Below, piece after piece: positions 50,823-60,095 of a stretch of 64,000 bases of DNA (positions within the stretch are counted from its first letter, which is position 1; each line of letters begins with the position of its first letter). This stretch comes from Streptomyces sp. WAC05374. Lineage in GTDB: Bacteria; Actinomycetota; Actinomycetes; Streptomycetales; Streptomycetaceae. The stretch is from assembly GCF_004353505.1 (NCBI RefSeq), contig NZ_SMNQ01000001.1, positions 248,001-312,000 on the forward strand, in the 5' to 3' direction. The translations under genes and the position numbers were made by a program. The notes under the pieces are model-generated. The model made no database searches and was not told where the DNA came from. It saw nothing but the letters and a program-made list of their open reading frames with translations.

Positions 50823-50849
50823 GTGTGTGCCGTGCCGGTGGCCGGGGCG

Positions 50850-51233
50850 TCAGCCCTGGCGGGGGCCGGTCTCGGTGTCGTTGGGGTCGACACCGGTGAA
50901 CGCGGTGTCGTCCTTCGTGCCGGAGGGGCGTCCGGAGCGGCCCTTGCGGCCGGTGTCCCGCATGCCCTTCTCGGACTTCTCCCCGTACTCCTCGCCGCGC
51001 GTGGTGCCGCTCTCGGCCCGGTCGCCGGGCACGGAGGTGCGCTCCTCCTTGGAGGTCTCCCGGCCCGGGCCGGGCGGCGGGGCGTCCTGCGCGCGGAAGG
51101 AGCGGCGGGCGCTGGGGTTCTCCTGCTGCCGGGTCTCGTCGACGTCGGGTGACCAGCCGTGGTGTTCGCTCCCCTTGTGCCGGCTGGGCCCCTGGTCGCG
51201 TGACGGCTTCGATGGCTTGTGTTCCTTGGGCAT
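50850..51233 (-). CDS. Hydrophilic low-complexity protein, 127 aa
   Basis: Not recognised by function. Rich in Lys, Arg, Glu, Ser, Pro and Gly; no hydrophobic core, Cys, or membrane segment (MPKEHKPSKPSRDQGPSRHK; GEEYGEKSEKGMRDTGRKGR). Likely intrinsically disordered, resembling small stress or desiccation-type hydrophilins in composition only. ATG 51233; no strong ribosome binding site. Confidence 0.6.
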   Translation of the reverse strand: MPKEHKPSKPSRDQGPSRHKGSEHHGWSPDVDETRQQENPSARRSFRAQDAPPPGPGRETSKEERTSVPGDRAESGTTRGEEYGEKSEKGMRDTGRKGRSGRPSGTKDDTAFTGVDPNDTETGPRQG

Positions 51234-51510
51234 GCGCCGACCTGCCTGTCCGCTGCGGTGGAGGCACGTCTCCCGTGCCGGGGCAGTAAGGATTCTTCCA
51301 CCACCACCCAAAATCGGCATATCAACTCAGAGCGGGTGTGCGGGGGCGTGGGACGCGCCGAGGCGTCCCCTGCCGACCATGTGGCACGAACCCGCGACCC
51401 GTACGAGTGAGGCGCGGCACCGGTGCCACCGGCCGCGCGGGGCCGTACCCGACCATCGCAGGCAGCCGGTTCGCGTCACCACCGACCGCCGCACCCTGGG
51501 AGGGGTCGCC

Positions 51511-53235
51511 ATGCGCATCCTGCTCGTCGCCAGCGCCTGCAACAGTCTCACCCAGCGCCTGCACGCCGAGCTGCGCGAGCGGGGGCACACCGTCGCCGCC
51601 GAGGTGACCCCGCACGGCGATGACGTACGTGCCGCCGTGGTCCGGCACGCGCCCGAGCTGGTGGTGGCGCCCATGCTGAAGGCGGTCGTACCGCGTGACG
51701 TGTGGACGGCCAGGACGTGCCTGATCGTGCATCCCGGGCCCGTGGGCGACCGGGGGCCGTCCTCCCTGGACTGGGCCGTCCGCGAGGGCGCCGGCGAGTG
51801 GGGCGTCACCGTGCTCCAGGCGGAGGAGGAGATGGACGCCGGGCCCGTCTGGGCGACGGCGACGTTCCCCGTCCCGCCGGTCGGCAAGAGCGACCTGTAC
51901 CGCAACGAGCTCGGCGACGCCGCCGTCGGGGCGGTGCTGCTGGCGGTCGAGCGCTTCGCCTCCGGCCGGTACGCCCCGGCCGGCCAGGACACACTCCCCG
52001 GGTGGCCGGGCGCGCGCAGCAGGCCCCCGATGCGCCAGGCTGACCGCCGTATCGCGTGGGCCGACGACTCCACCGGCACGGTGCTGCGCACGCTGCGGGC
52101 CGCCGACTCGCAGCCCGGTGTCCTGGACGACCTCCTCGGTGGGCAGTGGTACCTCCACGGCGGGCATCCCGAGCGCCGGCTGCGCGGCCGTCCCGGCGAG
52201 CTGCTGGCCACCCGGGCGGGCGCGATCTGCCGGGCCACCCGCGACGGGGCGGTGTGGATCCCCGAGCTGCGGGCGCGCACCGGACCCGGCGCGCCACGCG
52301 CCTGCAAGCTGCCGGCCACCCTGGCGCTCGGCGGGTGCGCGGGCCTGGAAGGCGTGCCCGAGCTGCCCCTTCCGCCGCTCCCGTCCGCCGACGACGACAG
52401 CACCTGGTCCGACATCCGCTACCGGGAGGACGGCCCGGTGGGCGTGCTGTCGTTCTCGTTCCCGGGCGGCGCCATGTCCACCGACCACTGCCGGCGCCTG
52501 CTCGACGCCTACCGGGCGGCGTGCGCCCGGCCCACCTCCGTGCTGGTCCTCGGCGGCGGCCGCGACTTCTTCTCCAACGGCATCCACCTGGGCGTCATCG
52601 AGGCGGCGGCCGATCCGGCGGCCGAGTCCTGGGCCAACATCAACGCCATGGACGACCTCGTGGAGGCGGTGCTCACCACCACCGACCGCCTGGTCGTCAG
52701 CGCCATCGGCGGCAACGCCGCCGCCGGGGGCGTCATGCTGGCGCTGGCCGCCGACGAGGTGTGGTGCCGCTCCGGCTCCGTGCTCAACCCGCACTACCGG
52801 CGCATGGGGCTGTACGGCTCGGAGTACTGGACCTACACCCTGCCCCGCCGGGTGGGGGCCCCCGGGGCGGAGCAGCTCACCGGGGAGGCGCTCGCGGTCA
52901 CCGCCGCCCGCGCCCGCGACATCGGCCTGATCGACCGCGTGGTCGAGTCCACCCCGTCGCACTTCACCGCCCACGTCACCGGGCTGGCCGCCCACCTCGC
53001 CGCCTCGCCCCGCGCCCAGACGCTGCTCGCGGCGAAGAAGGCGGAGAGCGAGCGCCGGGAGGCCGTCACCCCATTGGCGGACGTCCGGCGGCGGGAACTG
53101 GCGCGCATGCGGGACATCTTCGACGACCCCGCGGCCCCGTACCACGCGCTGCGCGGGGCGTTCGCGCGCAAGGAAGCGGGTGGCTCCGATCGGGCCACCG
53201 AGGGTGCGAGGAGCGCCGGGCCGACGGACTCTTAG
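51511..53235 (+). CDS. hoxX: HoxX: aerobic CO-ligand synthesis for [NiFe]-hydrogenase
   Basis: 574 aa. N-terminal formyl-THF-transferase-like domain (about 1-245, with CLIVHPGPVGDRGPSSLDWAV) and C-terminal enoyl-CoA-hydratase/isomerase-like domain (about 290-540, with GGRDFFSNGIHLGVIE, AIGGNAAAGGVMLALAADEVW and the NPHYRRMGLYGSEYWTYTLPRR region). This order is characteristic of HoxX, which turns formyl-THF into formyl-CoA and then CO for the active-site iron under air. ATG 51511 has GGGAGGGG upstream. First gene of the hydrogenase locus. Confidence 0.94.
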   Translation: MRILLVASACNSLTQRLHAELRERGHTVAAEVTPHGDDVRAAVVRHAPELVVAPMLKAVVPRDVWTARTCLIVHPGPVGDRGPSSLDWAVREGAGEWGVTVLQAEEEMDAGPVWATATFPVPPVGKSDLYRNELGDAAVGAVLLAVERFASGRYAPAGQDTLPGWPGARSRPPMRQADRRIAWADDSTGTVLRTLRAADSQPGVLDDLLGGQWYLHGGHPERRLRGRPGELLATRAGAICRATRDGAVWIPELRARTGPGAPRACKLPATLALGGCAGLEGVPELPLPPLPSADDDSTWSDIRYREDGPVGVLSFSFPGGAMSTDHCRRLLDAYRAACARPTSVLVLGGGRDFFSNGIHLGVIEAAADPAAESWANINAMDDLVEAVLTTTDRLVVSAIGGNAAAGGVMLALAADEVWCRSGSVLNPHYRRMGLYGSEYWTYTLPRRVGAPGAEQLTGEALAVTAARARDIGLIDRVVESTPSHFTAHVTGLAAHLAASPRAQTLLAAKKAESERREAVTPLADVRRRELARMRDIFDDPAAPYHALRGAFARKEAGGSDRATEGARSAGPTDS

Positions 53236-53291
53236 CCCGGTAATGGATTGTTCGAACGGTTTCGCCGTTTTCCTCCCCAAGGAGGGCCCCG

Positions 53292-54380
53292 ATGAACACA
53301 GCGTCTCCCACCACGGCCGACGAGACGGGCGCCGCCGGCGCGCCCGGTACCGAAGAGAAACCGATCCACATCCTCTGGATCAACGCCGGGCTGAGCTGCG
53401 ACGGTGACTCGGTCGCCCTGACGGCCGCCACACAGCCCAGCATCGAGGAGATCGCCCTCGGGGCGCTTCCCGGTCTGCCCAAGATCGCCGTGCACTGGCC
53501 GCTGATCGACTTCGAGTGCGGGCCGGTGGACGGCGCCGACACGTTCATCGAGTGGTTCTTCAAGGGCGAGCGGGGCGAGATCGACCCGTTCGTGCTGGTG
53601 ATCGAGGGGTCCATCCCGAACGAGGCGATCAAACAGGAGGGTTACTGGTGCGGCTTCGGGGACGACCCGGAGACCGGCCAGCCCATCACCACCAGCGAGT
53701 GGATCGACCGCCTCGCACCCAAGGCCCTCGCCGTGGTGGCGATCGGCACCTGCGCCACCTACGGCGGCATCCACGCCATGGCCGGCAACCCGACCGGCGC
53801 CATGGGCGTGCCCGACTACCTGGGCTGGGACTGGAAGTCCCAGGCGGGCATCCCGATCGTGTGCGTACCGGGCTGCCCCATCAAGCCCGACAACTTCGCC
53901 GAGACCCTGACGTACCTGCTCTACCAGGCCGCGGGATCGGCGCCGATGATCCCGCTGGACGACAAGCTCCGCCCCACCTGGCTGTTCGGGGCCACCGTCC
54001 ACGAGGGCTGCGACCGGGCCGGCTACTACGAGCAGGGCCAGTTCGCGATGGAGTACGACTCCCCCAAGTGCCAGGTGAAGCTGGGCTGCTGGGGTCCCGT
54101 CGTCAAGTGCAACGTGCCCAAGCGCGGCTGGATGAACGGCATCGGCGGCTGCCCCAACGTCGGCGGCATCTGCATCGCCTGCACCATGCCCGGCTTCCCC
54201 GACAAGTTCATGCCGTTCATGGACGAGCCTCCCGGCGGCAAGTTCTCCAGCACCGCCAGCGGAGCCTACGGCGCCGTCATCCGGCGCCTGCGGACCATCA
54301 CCGCCAAGACGGTGGACAAGGAGCCCAAGTGGCGCCACACCGGCCGCGAGATCACCACCGGATACCGGCCGCCGTGGTGA
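53292..54380 (+). CDS. hhyS: Group 1h [NiFe]-hydrogenase small subunit
   Basis: 362 aa. The N-terminus lacks a twin-arginine signal, as in this cytoplasm-facing group. The proximal cluster motif reads LSCDGDS (Cys36, Asp39) where most hydrogenases have CTGC, an Asp-for-Cys exchange known for group 1h actinobacterial enzymes. Other cluster ligands lie in GTCATYGG, CVPGCPI, HEGCDRAGYY and the C-terminal GCWGPVVKCNVPKRGW...GCPN...CIAC. AAGGAGG precedes the ATG. It transfers electrons from the large subunit and is produced together with hhyL 80 bases downstream. Confidence 0.97.
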   Translation: MNTASPTTADETGAAGAPGTEEKPIHILWINAGLSCDGDSVALTAATQPSIEEIALGALPGLPKIAVHWPLIDFECGPVDGADTFIEWFFKGERGEIDPFVLVIEGSIPNEAIKQEGYWCGFGDDPETGQPITTSEWIDRLAPKALAVVAIGTCATYGGIHAMAGNPTGAMGVPDYLGWDWKSQAGIPIVCVPGCPIKPDNFAETLTYLLYQAAGSAPMIPLDDKLRPTWLFGATVHEGCDRAGYYEQGQFAMEYDSPKCQVKLGCWGPVVKCNVPKRGWMNGIGGCPNVGGICIACTMPGFPDKFMPFMDEPPGGKFSSTASGAYGAVIRRLRTITAKTVDKEPKWRHTGREITTGYRPPW

Positions 54381-54460
54381 CCGCGCACGGTCCGGCGTCC
54401 GCTCCGCACCCCTGCCTCCCCTCCCGCTCACCGCACTGACCGAAGGGCATCACAGACACC

Positions 54461-56242
54461 ATGGCGACCTCGACGACGACCGGTGACGGCACCGGCCTGG
54501 TGGAGATGGCGTGGGACCCGATCACACGGATCGTGGGCAGCCTCGGCATCCACACGAAAATCGACTTCAAGCAGAAGCGGGTCGCCGAGTGCTACAGCAC
54601 CTCGTCCGTCTTCCGCGGCTACAGCGTCTTCATGCGGGGCAAGGACCCGCGCGACGCGCACTTCATCACCAGCCGCATCTGCGGCATCTGCGGCGACAAC
54701 CACGCCACCTGCTCGGTGTACACGCAGAACATGGCGTACGGCGTGAAGCCGCCGCACCTCGGTGAGTGGATCATCAACTGCGGCGAGTCCGCGGAGTTCA
54801 TGTTCGACCACAACATCTTCCAGGAGAACCTGGTCGGGGTCGACTACTGCGAGAAGATGGTCCGCGAGACCAACCCGGGGGTGCTCGAACTCGCCGAACG
54901 CACCGAGGCGCCGCACGCCGCCGAGCACGGCTACCGCACCATCGCCGACATCATGCGCTCGCTCAACCCGCTGGAGGGCGAGTTCTACCGCGAGGCCCTG
55001 GCGGTCAGCCGCTACACGCGGGAGATGTTCTGCCTGATGGAGGGCCGCCACGTCCACCCCTCCACGCTGTACCCGGGCGGCGTCGGCACCATCGGCTCCG
55101 TACAGCTCTTCACGGACTACATGACCCGGCTCATGCGGTACGTGGAGTTCATGAAGCGGGTCGTGCCGCTCCACGACGACCTGTTCGACTTCTTCTACGA
55201 GGCGCTGCCCGGGTACGAGGAGGTCGGCCGCCGGCGCGTGCTGCTCGGGTGCTGGGGAGCGTTCAACGACCCCGAGTACTGCGACTTCACATACGCCAAC
55301 ATGACGGACTGGGGACGGCGCATGTTCGTCACCCCCGGCGTCATCGTGGACGGCAAGCTGGTCACCAACGACCTCACCGAGATCAACCTCGGCATCCGCA
55401 TCCTGCTGGGCAGCTCCTACTACGAGGACTGGGCGGGCCAGGAGCAGTTCGTCACCCACGACCCGCTCGGCAACCCGGTCGACCCGCGCCACCCGTGGAA
55501 CCAGCACACCATCCCGGCCCCGCAGAAGCGGGACTTCAACGACAAATACAGTTGGGTGATGTCCCCGCGCTGGTTCGACGGCAAGGACCACCTGCCGCTC
55601 GACACCGGCGGCGGCCCCATCGCACGCCTGTGGTCGACCGCCCTTTCGGGCCTCGTGGACATCGGGTACGTGAAGGCGACCGGGCACAGCGTGGTCATCA
55701 ACCTGCCGCGCACGCTCACCAAGCCGGAGACCACCTTCGAGTGGAAGATCCCCCGCTGGAGCAACGCGCTGGAACGCAACCGCGCCCGCACCTACTTCCA
55801 GGCGTACGCGGCCGCCGTCGCGCTGCACTCCGCGGAGATGGGCCTCGCCGAGGTGCGCGCCGGACGCACCCAGACCTGGGAGAAGTTCGAGGTGCCGGAC
55901 GAGTCCATCGGTGTCGGTTTCACCGAGGCGGTACGCGGCGTCCTCTCGCACCACATGGTCATCCGGGACGGCAAGATCGCCAACTACCACCCGTACCCGC
56001 CGACGCCGTGGAACGCCTCCACCCGCGACACCTACGGGACGCCCGGGCCGTACGAGGACGCCGTGCAGAACACGCCCATCTTCGAGGAGAACACCCCGGA
56101 GAACTTCAAGGGCATCGACATCATGCGCGCCGTGCGCAGCTTCGACCCGTGCCTGCCCTGCGGGGTGCACATGTACGTCGGTGACGGCAGGACCGTGAAG
56201 TCCATGCACGTCCCCACCGGCCTGAGCGGCCTGGCCGGATGA
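54461..56242 (+). CDS. hhyL: Group 1h [NiFe]-hydrogenase large subunit
   Basis: 593 aa. The Ni-Fe site is held by L1 RICGICGDNH (Cys74, Cys77) and L2 DPCLPCGVH (Cys564, Cys567, His570). A 23-residue tail after His570 is presumably removed by the maturation protease encoded downstream. Other family segments: ITRIVGSLGIHTKID and the group-typical SLNPLEGEFYREAL. It oxidises H2 at trace concentrations in air to support persistence during starvation. The next gene starts in the ATGA overlap of its stop. Confidence 0.97.
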   Translation: MATSTTTGDGTGLVEMAWDPITRIVGSLGIHTKIDFKQKRVAECYSTSSVFRGYSVFMRGKDPRDAHFITSRICGICGDNHATCSVYTQNMAYGVKPPHLGEWIINCGESAEFMFDHNIFQENLVGVDYCEKMVRETNPGVLELAERTEAPHAAEHGYRTIADIMRSLNPLEGEFYREALAVSRYTREMFCLMEGRHVHPSTLYPGGVGTIGSVQLFTDYMTRLMRYVEFMKRVVPLHDDLFDFFYEALPGYEEVGRRRVLLGCWGAFNDPEYCDFTYANMTDWGRRMFVTPGVIVDGKLVTNDLTEINLGIRILLGSSYYEDWAGQEQFVTHDPLGNPVDPRHPWNQHTIPAPQKRDFNDKYSWVMSPRWFDGKDHLPLDTGGGPIARLWSTALSGLVDIGYVKATGHSVVINLPRTLTKPETTFEWKIPRWSNALERNRARTYFQAYAAAVALHSAEMGLAEVRAGRTQTWEKFEVPDESIGVGFTEAVRGVLSHHMVIRDGKIANYHPYPPTPWNASTRDTYGTPGPYEDAVQNTPIFEENTPENFKGIDIMRAVRSFDPCLPCGVHMYVGDGRTVKSMHVPTGLSGLAG

Positions 56243-56790
56243 GCGGCACCACGGGCATGAACGCGGAGACGGCCGGCCGGCGGGTCGAGGAGGTCCTCGA
56301 CCGGCTGGCCGACTCCGGCGACCGCGCGGCGTGCGAGACCGCCGAGGAACTCGTCCGGGTCCTCATGGAGTTCTACGGGGCCGGGCTCGCCCGTACGGTG
56401 GATCTGCTGCGACAGCACCCCGACGCCCTCGCCGCCCTGCTGGGTGACGAGCTCGTCGCCGGCCTGCTGGTCCTGCACGGGCTGCACCCGGACGACGTGT
56501 CCCGGCGCATCGACCGGGCGCTCGAAGGGCTGCCCCAGCCGGTGGTGAGCGACGGCTTCGACCCCGCGACCGGTGTGCTGCGCGTGCGGCTCACCGGATC
56601 GGGGGGCTGCGGCTGCGCCGGCACCCTGGAGGGCGTCGGGCAGGCGGCACGGGACGCCCTCGCGTCCTTCGCGCCCGAGGTGACGGCGGTGGACGTGCGG
56701 GAGCCGGCCCGCGAGCCCGCCCTGCTCCAGATCGGCTCCGGTCCGCCGCGCCCCGTCGACCACGGCCGCTCACCGGCCACGACGCCGTGA
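56239..56790 (+). CDS. NifU-like accessory protein of the hydrogenase locus
   Basis: 183 aa. Helical N-terminal part (about 1-110) followed by a NifU C-terminal-like Fe-S scaffold region (about 112-160) with the cysteine pair in GSGGCGCAGTLEGVGQAARDAL, a compressed version of the CxxC of NifU. Probably handles iron-sulfur cluster delivery to the hydrogenase. ATG overlaps the hhyL stop. Its own end overlaps the DUF5947 start (GTGA). Confidence 0.78.
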   Translation: MSGTTGMNAETAGRRVEEVLDRLADSGDRAACETAEELVRVLMEFYGAGLARTVDLLRQHPDALAALLGDELVAGLLVLHGLHPDDVSRRIDRALEGLPQPVVSDGFDPATGVLRVRLTGSGGCGCAGTLEGVGQAARDALASFAPEVTAVDVREPAREPALLQIGSGPPRPVDHGRSPATTP

Positions 56791-57428
56791 GCGCGCCGGC
56801 GGCCGGCGGAGTACGGGGGCTGCGCCGCTTCGTGGCGCCGCCACGGCCCCGCGAGGAGCGCTGCGAACTGTGCGCGGCGCCCCTGGCCGGCGAGCGTCAC
56901 CGGCACCTCGTCGACACCGAGAAGCGGGCGCTGGCCTGCGCCTGTGGCCCCTGCGCCCAGTTGCTGGACGGCTCCGGCGGGGCGGGGGGCCGCTTCCGCG
57001 CGGTCCCCGGCCGCTACCTGAGCGACCCCGCGCACGGCATCGACGAGCGCGCCTGGGAGCACCTGCGCATCCCCGTCGGCGTCGCGTTCTTCTTCCGCAA
57101 CTCGGCGCTCGACCGGCTCGTCGCGCTCTACCCGAGCCCGGCCGGGGCGACCGAGAGCGAACTGGAACCCGACTCCTGGCAGGCCGTACTGGCCGGCTCG
57201 CCCCTCGCGGGGCTCCTGGAACCCGACGTGGAGGCGCTGCTGCTGCGCCGCCACCAGGGCGAGGTCGAGTGCTACCTGGTGCCCGTCGACATCTGTTACG
57301 AACTGGTGGGCCGGATGCGCCTGCGGTGGCAGGGCTTCGACGGCGGCGCGGAGGCCCGCGCCGACCTGGACGCCTTCTTCGCCGACGTACGCGACCGCGC
57401 CCGTGACGTCCGAGGGAGCGGGTCGTGA
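56787..57428 (+). CDS. DUF5947-type zinc-ribbon protein
   Basis: 213 aa from GTG. Two CxxC-type knuckles: ERCELC (about 26-31) and CACGPC (about 51-56), likely a zinc or metal site. The rest is alpha/beta with WEHLRIPVGVAFFFRNSALDRLVALYPSPAGATESEL. Consistently found in group 1h loci in Streptomyces; function unknown, possibly assembly or electron transfer. Coupled to neighbours on both sides. Confidence 0.8.
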   Translation: MSAPAAGGVRGLRRFVAPPRPREERCELCAAPLAGERHRHLVDTEKRALACACGPCAQLLDGSGGAGGRFRAVPGRYLSDPAHGIDERAWEHLRIPVGVAFFFRNSALDRLVALYPSPAGATESELEPDSWQAVLAGSPLAGLLEPDVEALLLRRHQGEVECYLVPVDICYELVGRMRLRWQGFDGGAEARADLDAFFADVRDRARDVRGSGS

Positions 57429-58063
57429 CCGACTTCGCCTTCGCCTGCACCGGGGTGCGCGCCGATCCGTACGCGGCGGGCCCCACCCTGGTGTTCAAGC
57501 TGCGCATCACCGCGTCCGACCGGGCCCGCGTCCACGCGCTGGCCCTGCGCTGCCAGATCCGCATCGAGCCGGTGCGGCGCGGCTACGGCGACGCCGAGGC
57601 CGCCCGGCTGAGCGACCTGTTCGGTGAGCGCTCGCGCTGGGGCGGCAGCCTGCACCCGGTGCAGTTCGCCCAGGTGTCGGTGATGGTTCCCGGCTTCACC
57701 GGCGAGGCCGAGACCGACCTGGTGGTGCCCTGCACCTACGACATGGACGTCGCGTCCACCCGGTACTTCCACGCCCTGGAGGAGGGGGAGGTGCCCCTGC
57801 TGATGCTGTTCTCCGGCACCGCGTTCACCGGCGCCGGCGGCTTCCGTGTCGAGCCGGTCCCCTGGGACAAGGAGGCCGCCTTCCGCATGCCCGTGAAGAC
57901 CTGGCGGGAGATGATCGACCAGCACTTCCCCGGCTCCGGCTGGGTCCGGCTGCCCCGGGACACCATGGACGCCCTCCTCGCCCACCGGTCGCGGCGCGCC
58001 CTGCCGTCCTGGGAGGCGACCGTGGAGGAGCTCCTCGACACGGCCGGGGAGAGGACGCCATGA
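57425..58063 (+). CDS. DUF6084-type hydrogenase-associated protein
   Basis: 212 aa from GTG overlapping the previous stop. Beta-rich immunoglobulin-like pattern (FAFACTGVRADPYAAGPTLVFKLRIT; ALRCQIRIEPVRRGYGDAEAA; DLVVPCTYDMDVASTRYFHAL). Cysteines are few and scattered. No enzymatic motif. Conserved with the hydrogenase genes and inferred to be a structural or assembly partner. Confidence 0.78.
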   Translation: MTDFAFACTGVRADPYAAGPTLVFKLRITASDRARVHALALRCQIRIEPVRRGYGDAEAARLSDLFGERSRWGGSLHPVQFAQVSVMVPGFTGEAETDLVVPCTYDMDVASTRYFHALEEGEVPLLMLFSGTAFTGAGGFRVEPVPWDKEAAFRMPVKTWREMIDQHFPGSGWVRLPRDTMDALLAHRSRRALPSWEATVEELLDTAGERTP

Positions 58064-59517
58064 CGACCACGCCGTCCACGACGACGTTCACGACGACGAC
58101 GTTCACCCCCGCGACCGAGGCGCGGCTGGCGGTGGCGCGCCGGGTCGCCGACGCGGTGCTCTTCGAGGGATACGTGCTCTATCCGTACCGCGCGTCGGCC
58201 GCCAAGAACCGGCTGCGCTGGCAGTTCGGCGTGCTGGTGCCGCCGGCCTGGACGGCGCGGGCCGAGGAGCACGACTTCCAGCACACCGAACTGCTGATGG
58301 AGCCCAGGCGCGGTGCCGAACTCGCCGTGGAGGTCCGCTTCCTGCACACGCAGCGGCGCACGGTGCAGCGGCCGTGCCCGGACGGCACCTTCGAGACGGT
58401 GGCCGAACTGCGCCTGGACGACCAGGTGGTCGTCCCGTGGGACGAGGGCCACGAACAGACCGTCCGGCTCACCGTTCCCGTGGAGTCCCTGGCGGGCGAG
58501 GGGATCACCGTCCCGTTCACCCGCCCGGCGGCCGAGGAGACCGAACCGGTCACCGACTCCGCCGGGCGGGTGGTGGGCCGGCTGGTACGCCGCCGCGAGG
58601 AGGTCGGCGGTGCGCTGCGCCTGTCGGCGGCCGAGCTGGAGGGCCCGTACCGCACGTACCGGCTGAGCCTGGTGGTGGAGAACACCAGCGGCTGGACGCC
58701 GGACGGCGACGCGGACCGCGACGCCGCCCTGCCCCGGTCCCTGGTCGCCACGCACGCCCTGCTGTGCCTGGACTCGGGGCGGTTCCTGTCGATGACCGAT
58801 CCGCCGGAGTGGGCGCGGGGAGCGGCCGCCGCGTGCCGCAACCTGCACACCTGGCCGGTGCTGGCCGGGGAGCCGGGCCGGGGCGACCTGGTGCTCTCCT
58901 CGCCGATCATCCTGGAGGACCACCCGGCGATCGCTCCCGAGAGCCCGGGCGCGCTGTACGACGCGACGGAGATCGACGAGATCCTGGCGCTGCGCACCGC
59001 CGCGCTCACGGACGAGGAGAAGCGCGAGGCCCGCGGTACGGACGCCCGGGCCGCGGCCGTCATCGACCTCGCCGACTCCATGCCGCCGGAGGTCCTGGAG
59101 CGCCTCCACGGCGCCGTACGGGGCCTGCGCGAGGTGACCGCCGGGGCGGCCCCGCCGGCCACCGCGGTACCGTCCGACCCCTTCCGGCAGGGCGGGGTGA
59201 CGCGGCCGGACACCCCCTGGTGGGACCCGGGCGCGGACGCGACCGTGGACCCGGCCACCGACCACGTCCTCGTCGGCGGACGGCCGGTACGGGCCGGCAG
59301 CCGGGTGGTGCTCCGCCCCCGGCTGCGCCGCACCGACGCCCAGGACCTGTTCCTCAGCGGACGCAGCGCCCTGGTGGAAGCGGTCCTGCACGACGTCGAC
59401 GGCGGCGTGCACATCGCGGTCACCGTCGAGGACGACCCGGGCGCCGACATCCGCCGCGAGCAGGGACGGTTCCTCTACTTCCAGCCCGACGAGGTCGACG
59501 TCATGGAGGACGCGTGA
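58060..59517 (+). CDS. Uncharacterised hydrogenase-locus protein, 485 aa
   Basis: A Thr-rich start (MTTTPSTTTFTTTTFTPAT), then beta-rich sequence with YVLYPYRASAAKNRLRWQFGVLVPP, EHDFQHTELLMEPRRGAEL and a helical middle (ATEIDEILALRTAALTDEEKREARG), ending in a small beta domain (GRPVRAGSRVVLRPRLRR...VEDDPGADIRREQGRFLYFQPDEV) like a beta-barrel. No family name recognised beyond its conserved position in group 1h loci. Coupled by overlaps to DUF6084 and the protease gene. Confidence 0.75.
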   Translation: MTTTPSTTTFTTTTFTPATEARLAVARRVADAVLFEGYVLYPYRASAAKNRLRWQFGVLVPPAWTARAEEHDFQHTELLMEPRRGAELAVEVRFLHTQRRTVQRPCPDGTFETVAELRLDDQVVVPWDEGHEQTVRLTVPVESLAGEGITVPFTRPAAEETEPVTDSAGRVVGRLVRRREEVGGALRLSAAELEGPYRTYRLSLVVENTSGWTPDGDADRDAALPRSLVATHALLCLDSGRFLSMTDPPEWARGAAAACRNLHTWPVLAGEPGRGDLVLSSPIILEDHPAIAPESPGALYDATEIDEILALRTAALTDEEKREARGTDARAAAVIDLADSMPPEVLERLHGAVRGLREVTAGAAPPATAVPSDPFRQGGVTRPDTPWWDPGADATVDPATDHVLVGGRPVRAGSRVVLRPRLRRTDAQDLFLSGRSALVEAVLHDVDGGVHIAVTVEDDPGADIRREQGRFLYFQPDEVDVMEDA

Positions 59518-60044
59518 CGACCCCCGCACCGGCCCGCCCGCGCACCCTTGTCGCCGGGGCGGGCAACGTCTTCCTCGGCGACGACGGCTTCGGCGTCGAG
59601 GCGGCACGCGCGCTGGCCGCCCTGGGCCCGCCCGCCGGCGTCGAGGTCGCCGACATCGGCATCCGCGGCGTCCACCTGGCGTACCGGCTCCTCGACGGGT
59701 ACGACACCCTCGTCCTCCTGGACGCGACGGCCCGCGGCGGCGCACCGGGCACGCTGTACGTCATCGACGCCACCGAGCCGGGTGCCCGGCAGCCGGCCGA
59801 GGGCGTGCCCCTGGACGGCCACCGCATGTCCCCCGACGCCGTACTGGCGCTGCTGGACACCCTGTGCGCGGGCACCGGTGCCACGCCGCCGCGGCGCACC
59901 CTGGTCGTGGGCTGCGAGCCCGCCACGGTCGAGGAGGGCATGGGGCTCAGCCCGCCCGTGGCCGCCGCGGTCCCCGAGGCGGTGCGTCTGGTCACCGAGC
60001 TGGTGGCCGAACCGCTCCCCGGCGAAGCCGTCCTGCGGGACTGA
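59514..60044 (+). CDS. Hydrogenase maturation protease (HupD/HybD type)
   Basis: 176 aa from GTG. The N-terminal VAGAGNVFLGDDGFGVEA (about 13-30) is the nickel-sensing motif of the family; DATARGG (about 75-81) and DGHRMSP (about 103-109) contain the other probable metal ligands. It clips the C-terminal tail of HhyL after nickel insertion. Followed by a 38-residue small gene and then hypA. Confidence 0.9.
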   Translation: MTTPAPARPRTLVAGAGNVFLGDDGFGVEAARALAALGPPAGVEVADIGIRGVHLAYRLLDGYDTLVLLDATARGGAPGTLYVIDATEPGARQPAEGVPLDGHRMSPDAVLALLDTLCAGTGATPPRRTLVVGCEPATVEEGMGLSPPVAAAVPEAVRLVTELVAEPLPGEAVLRD

Positions 60045-60095
60045 CCCGCCCCACCGACCCCCTCCCCCGACACACCGACCCTCATGGAGAGCACC

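Noticed and set aside
51445-51450. A GGGTAC on the reverse strand upstream of the hydrophilic 127-aa protein gene
   Set aside because: No GNNT at a 14-16 base spacing and it is over 200 bases from the start codon.
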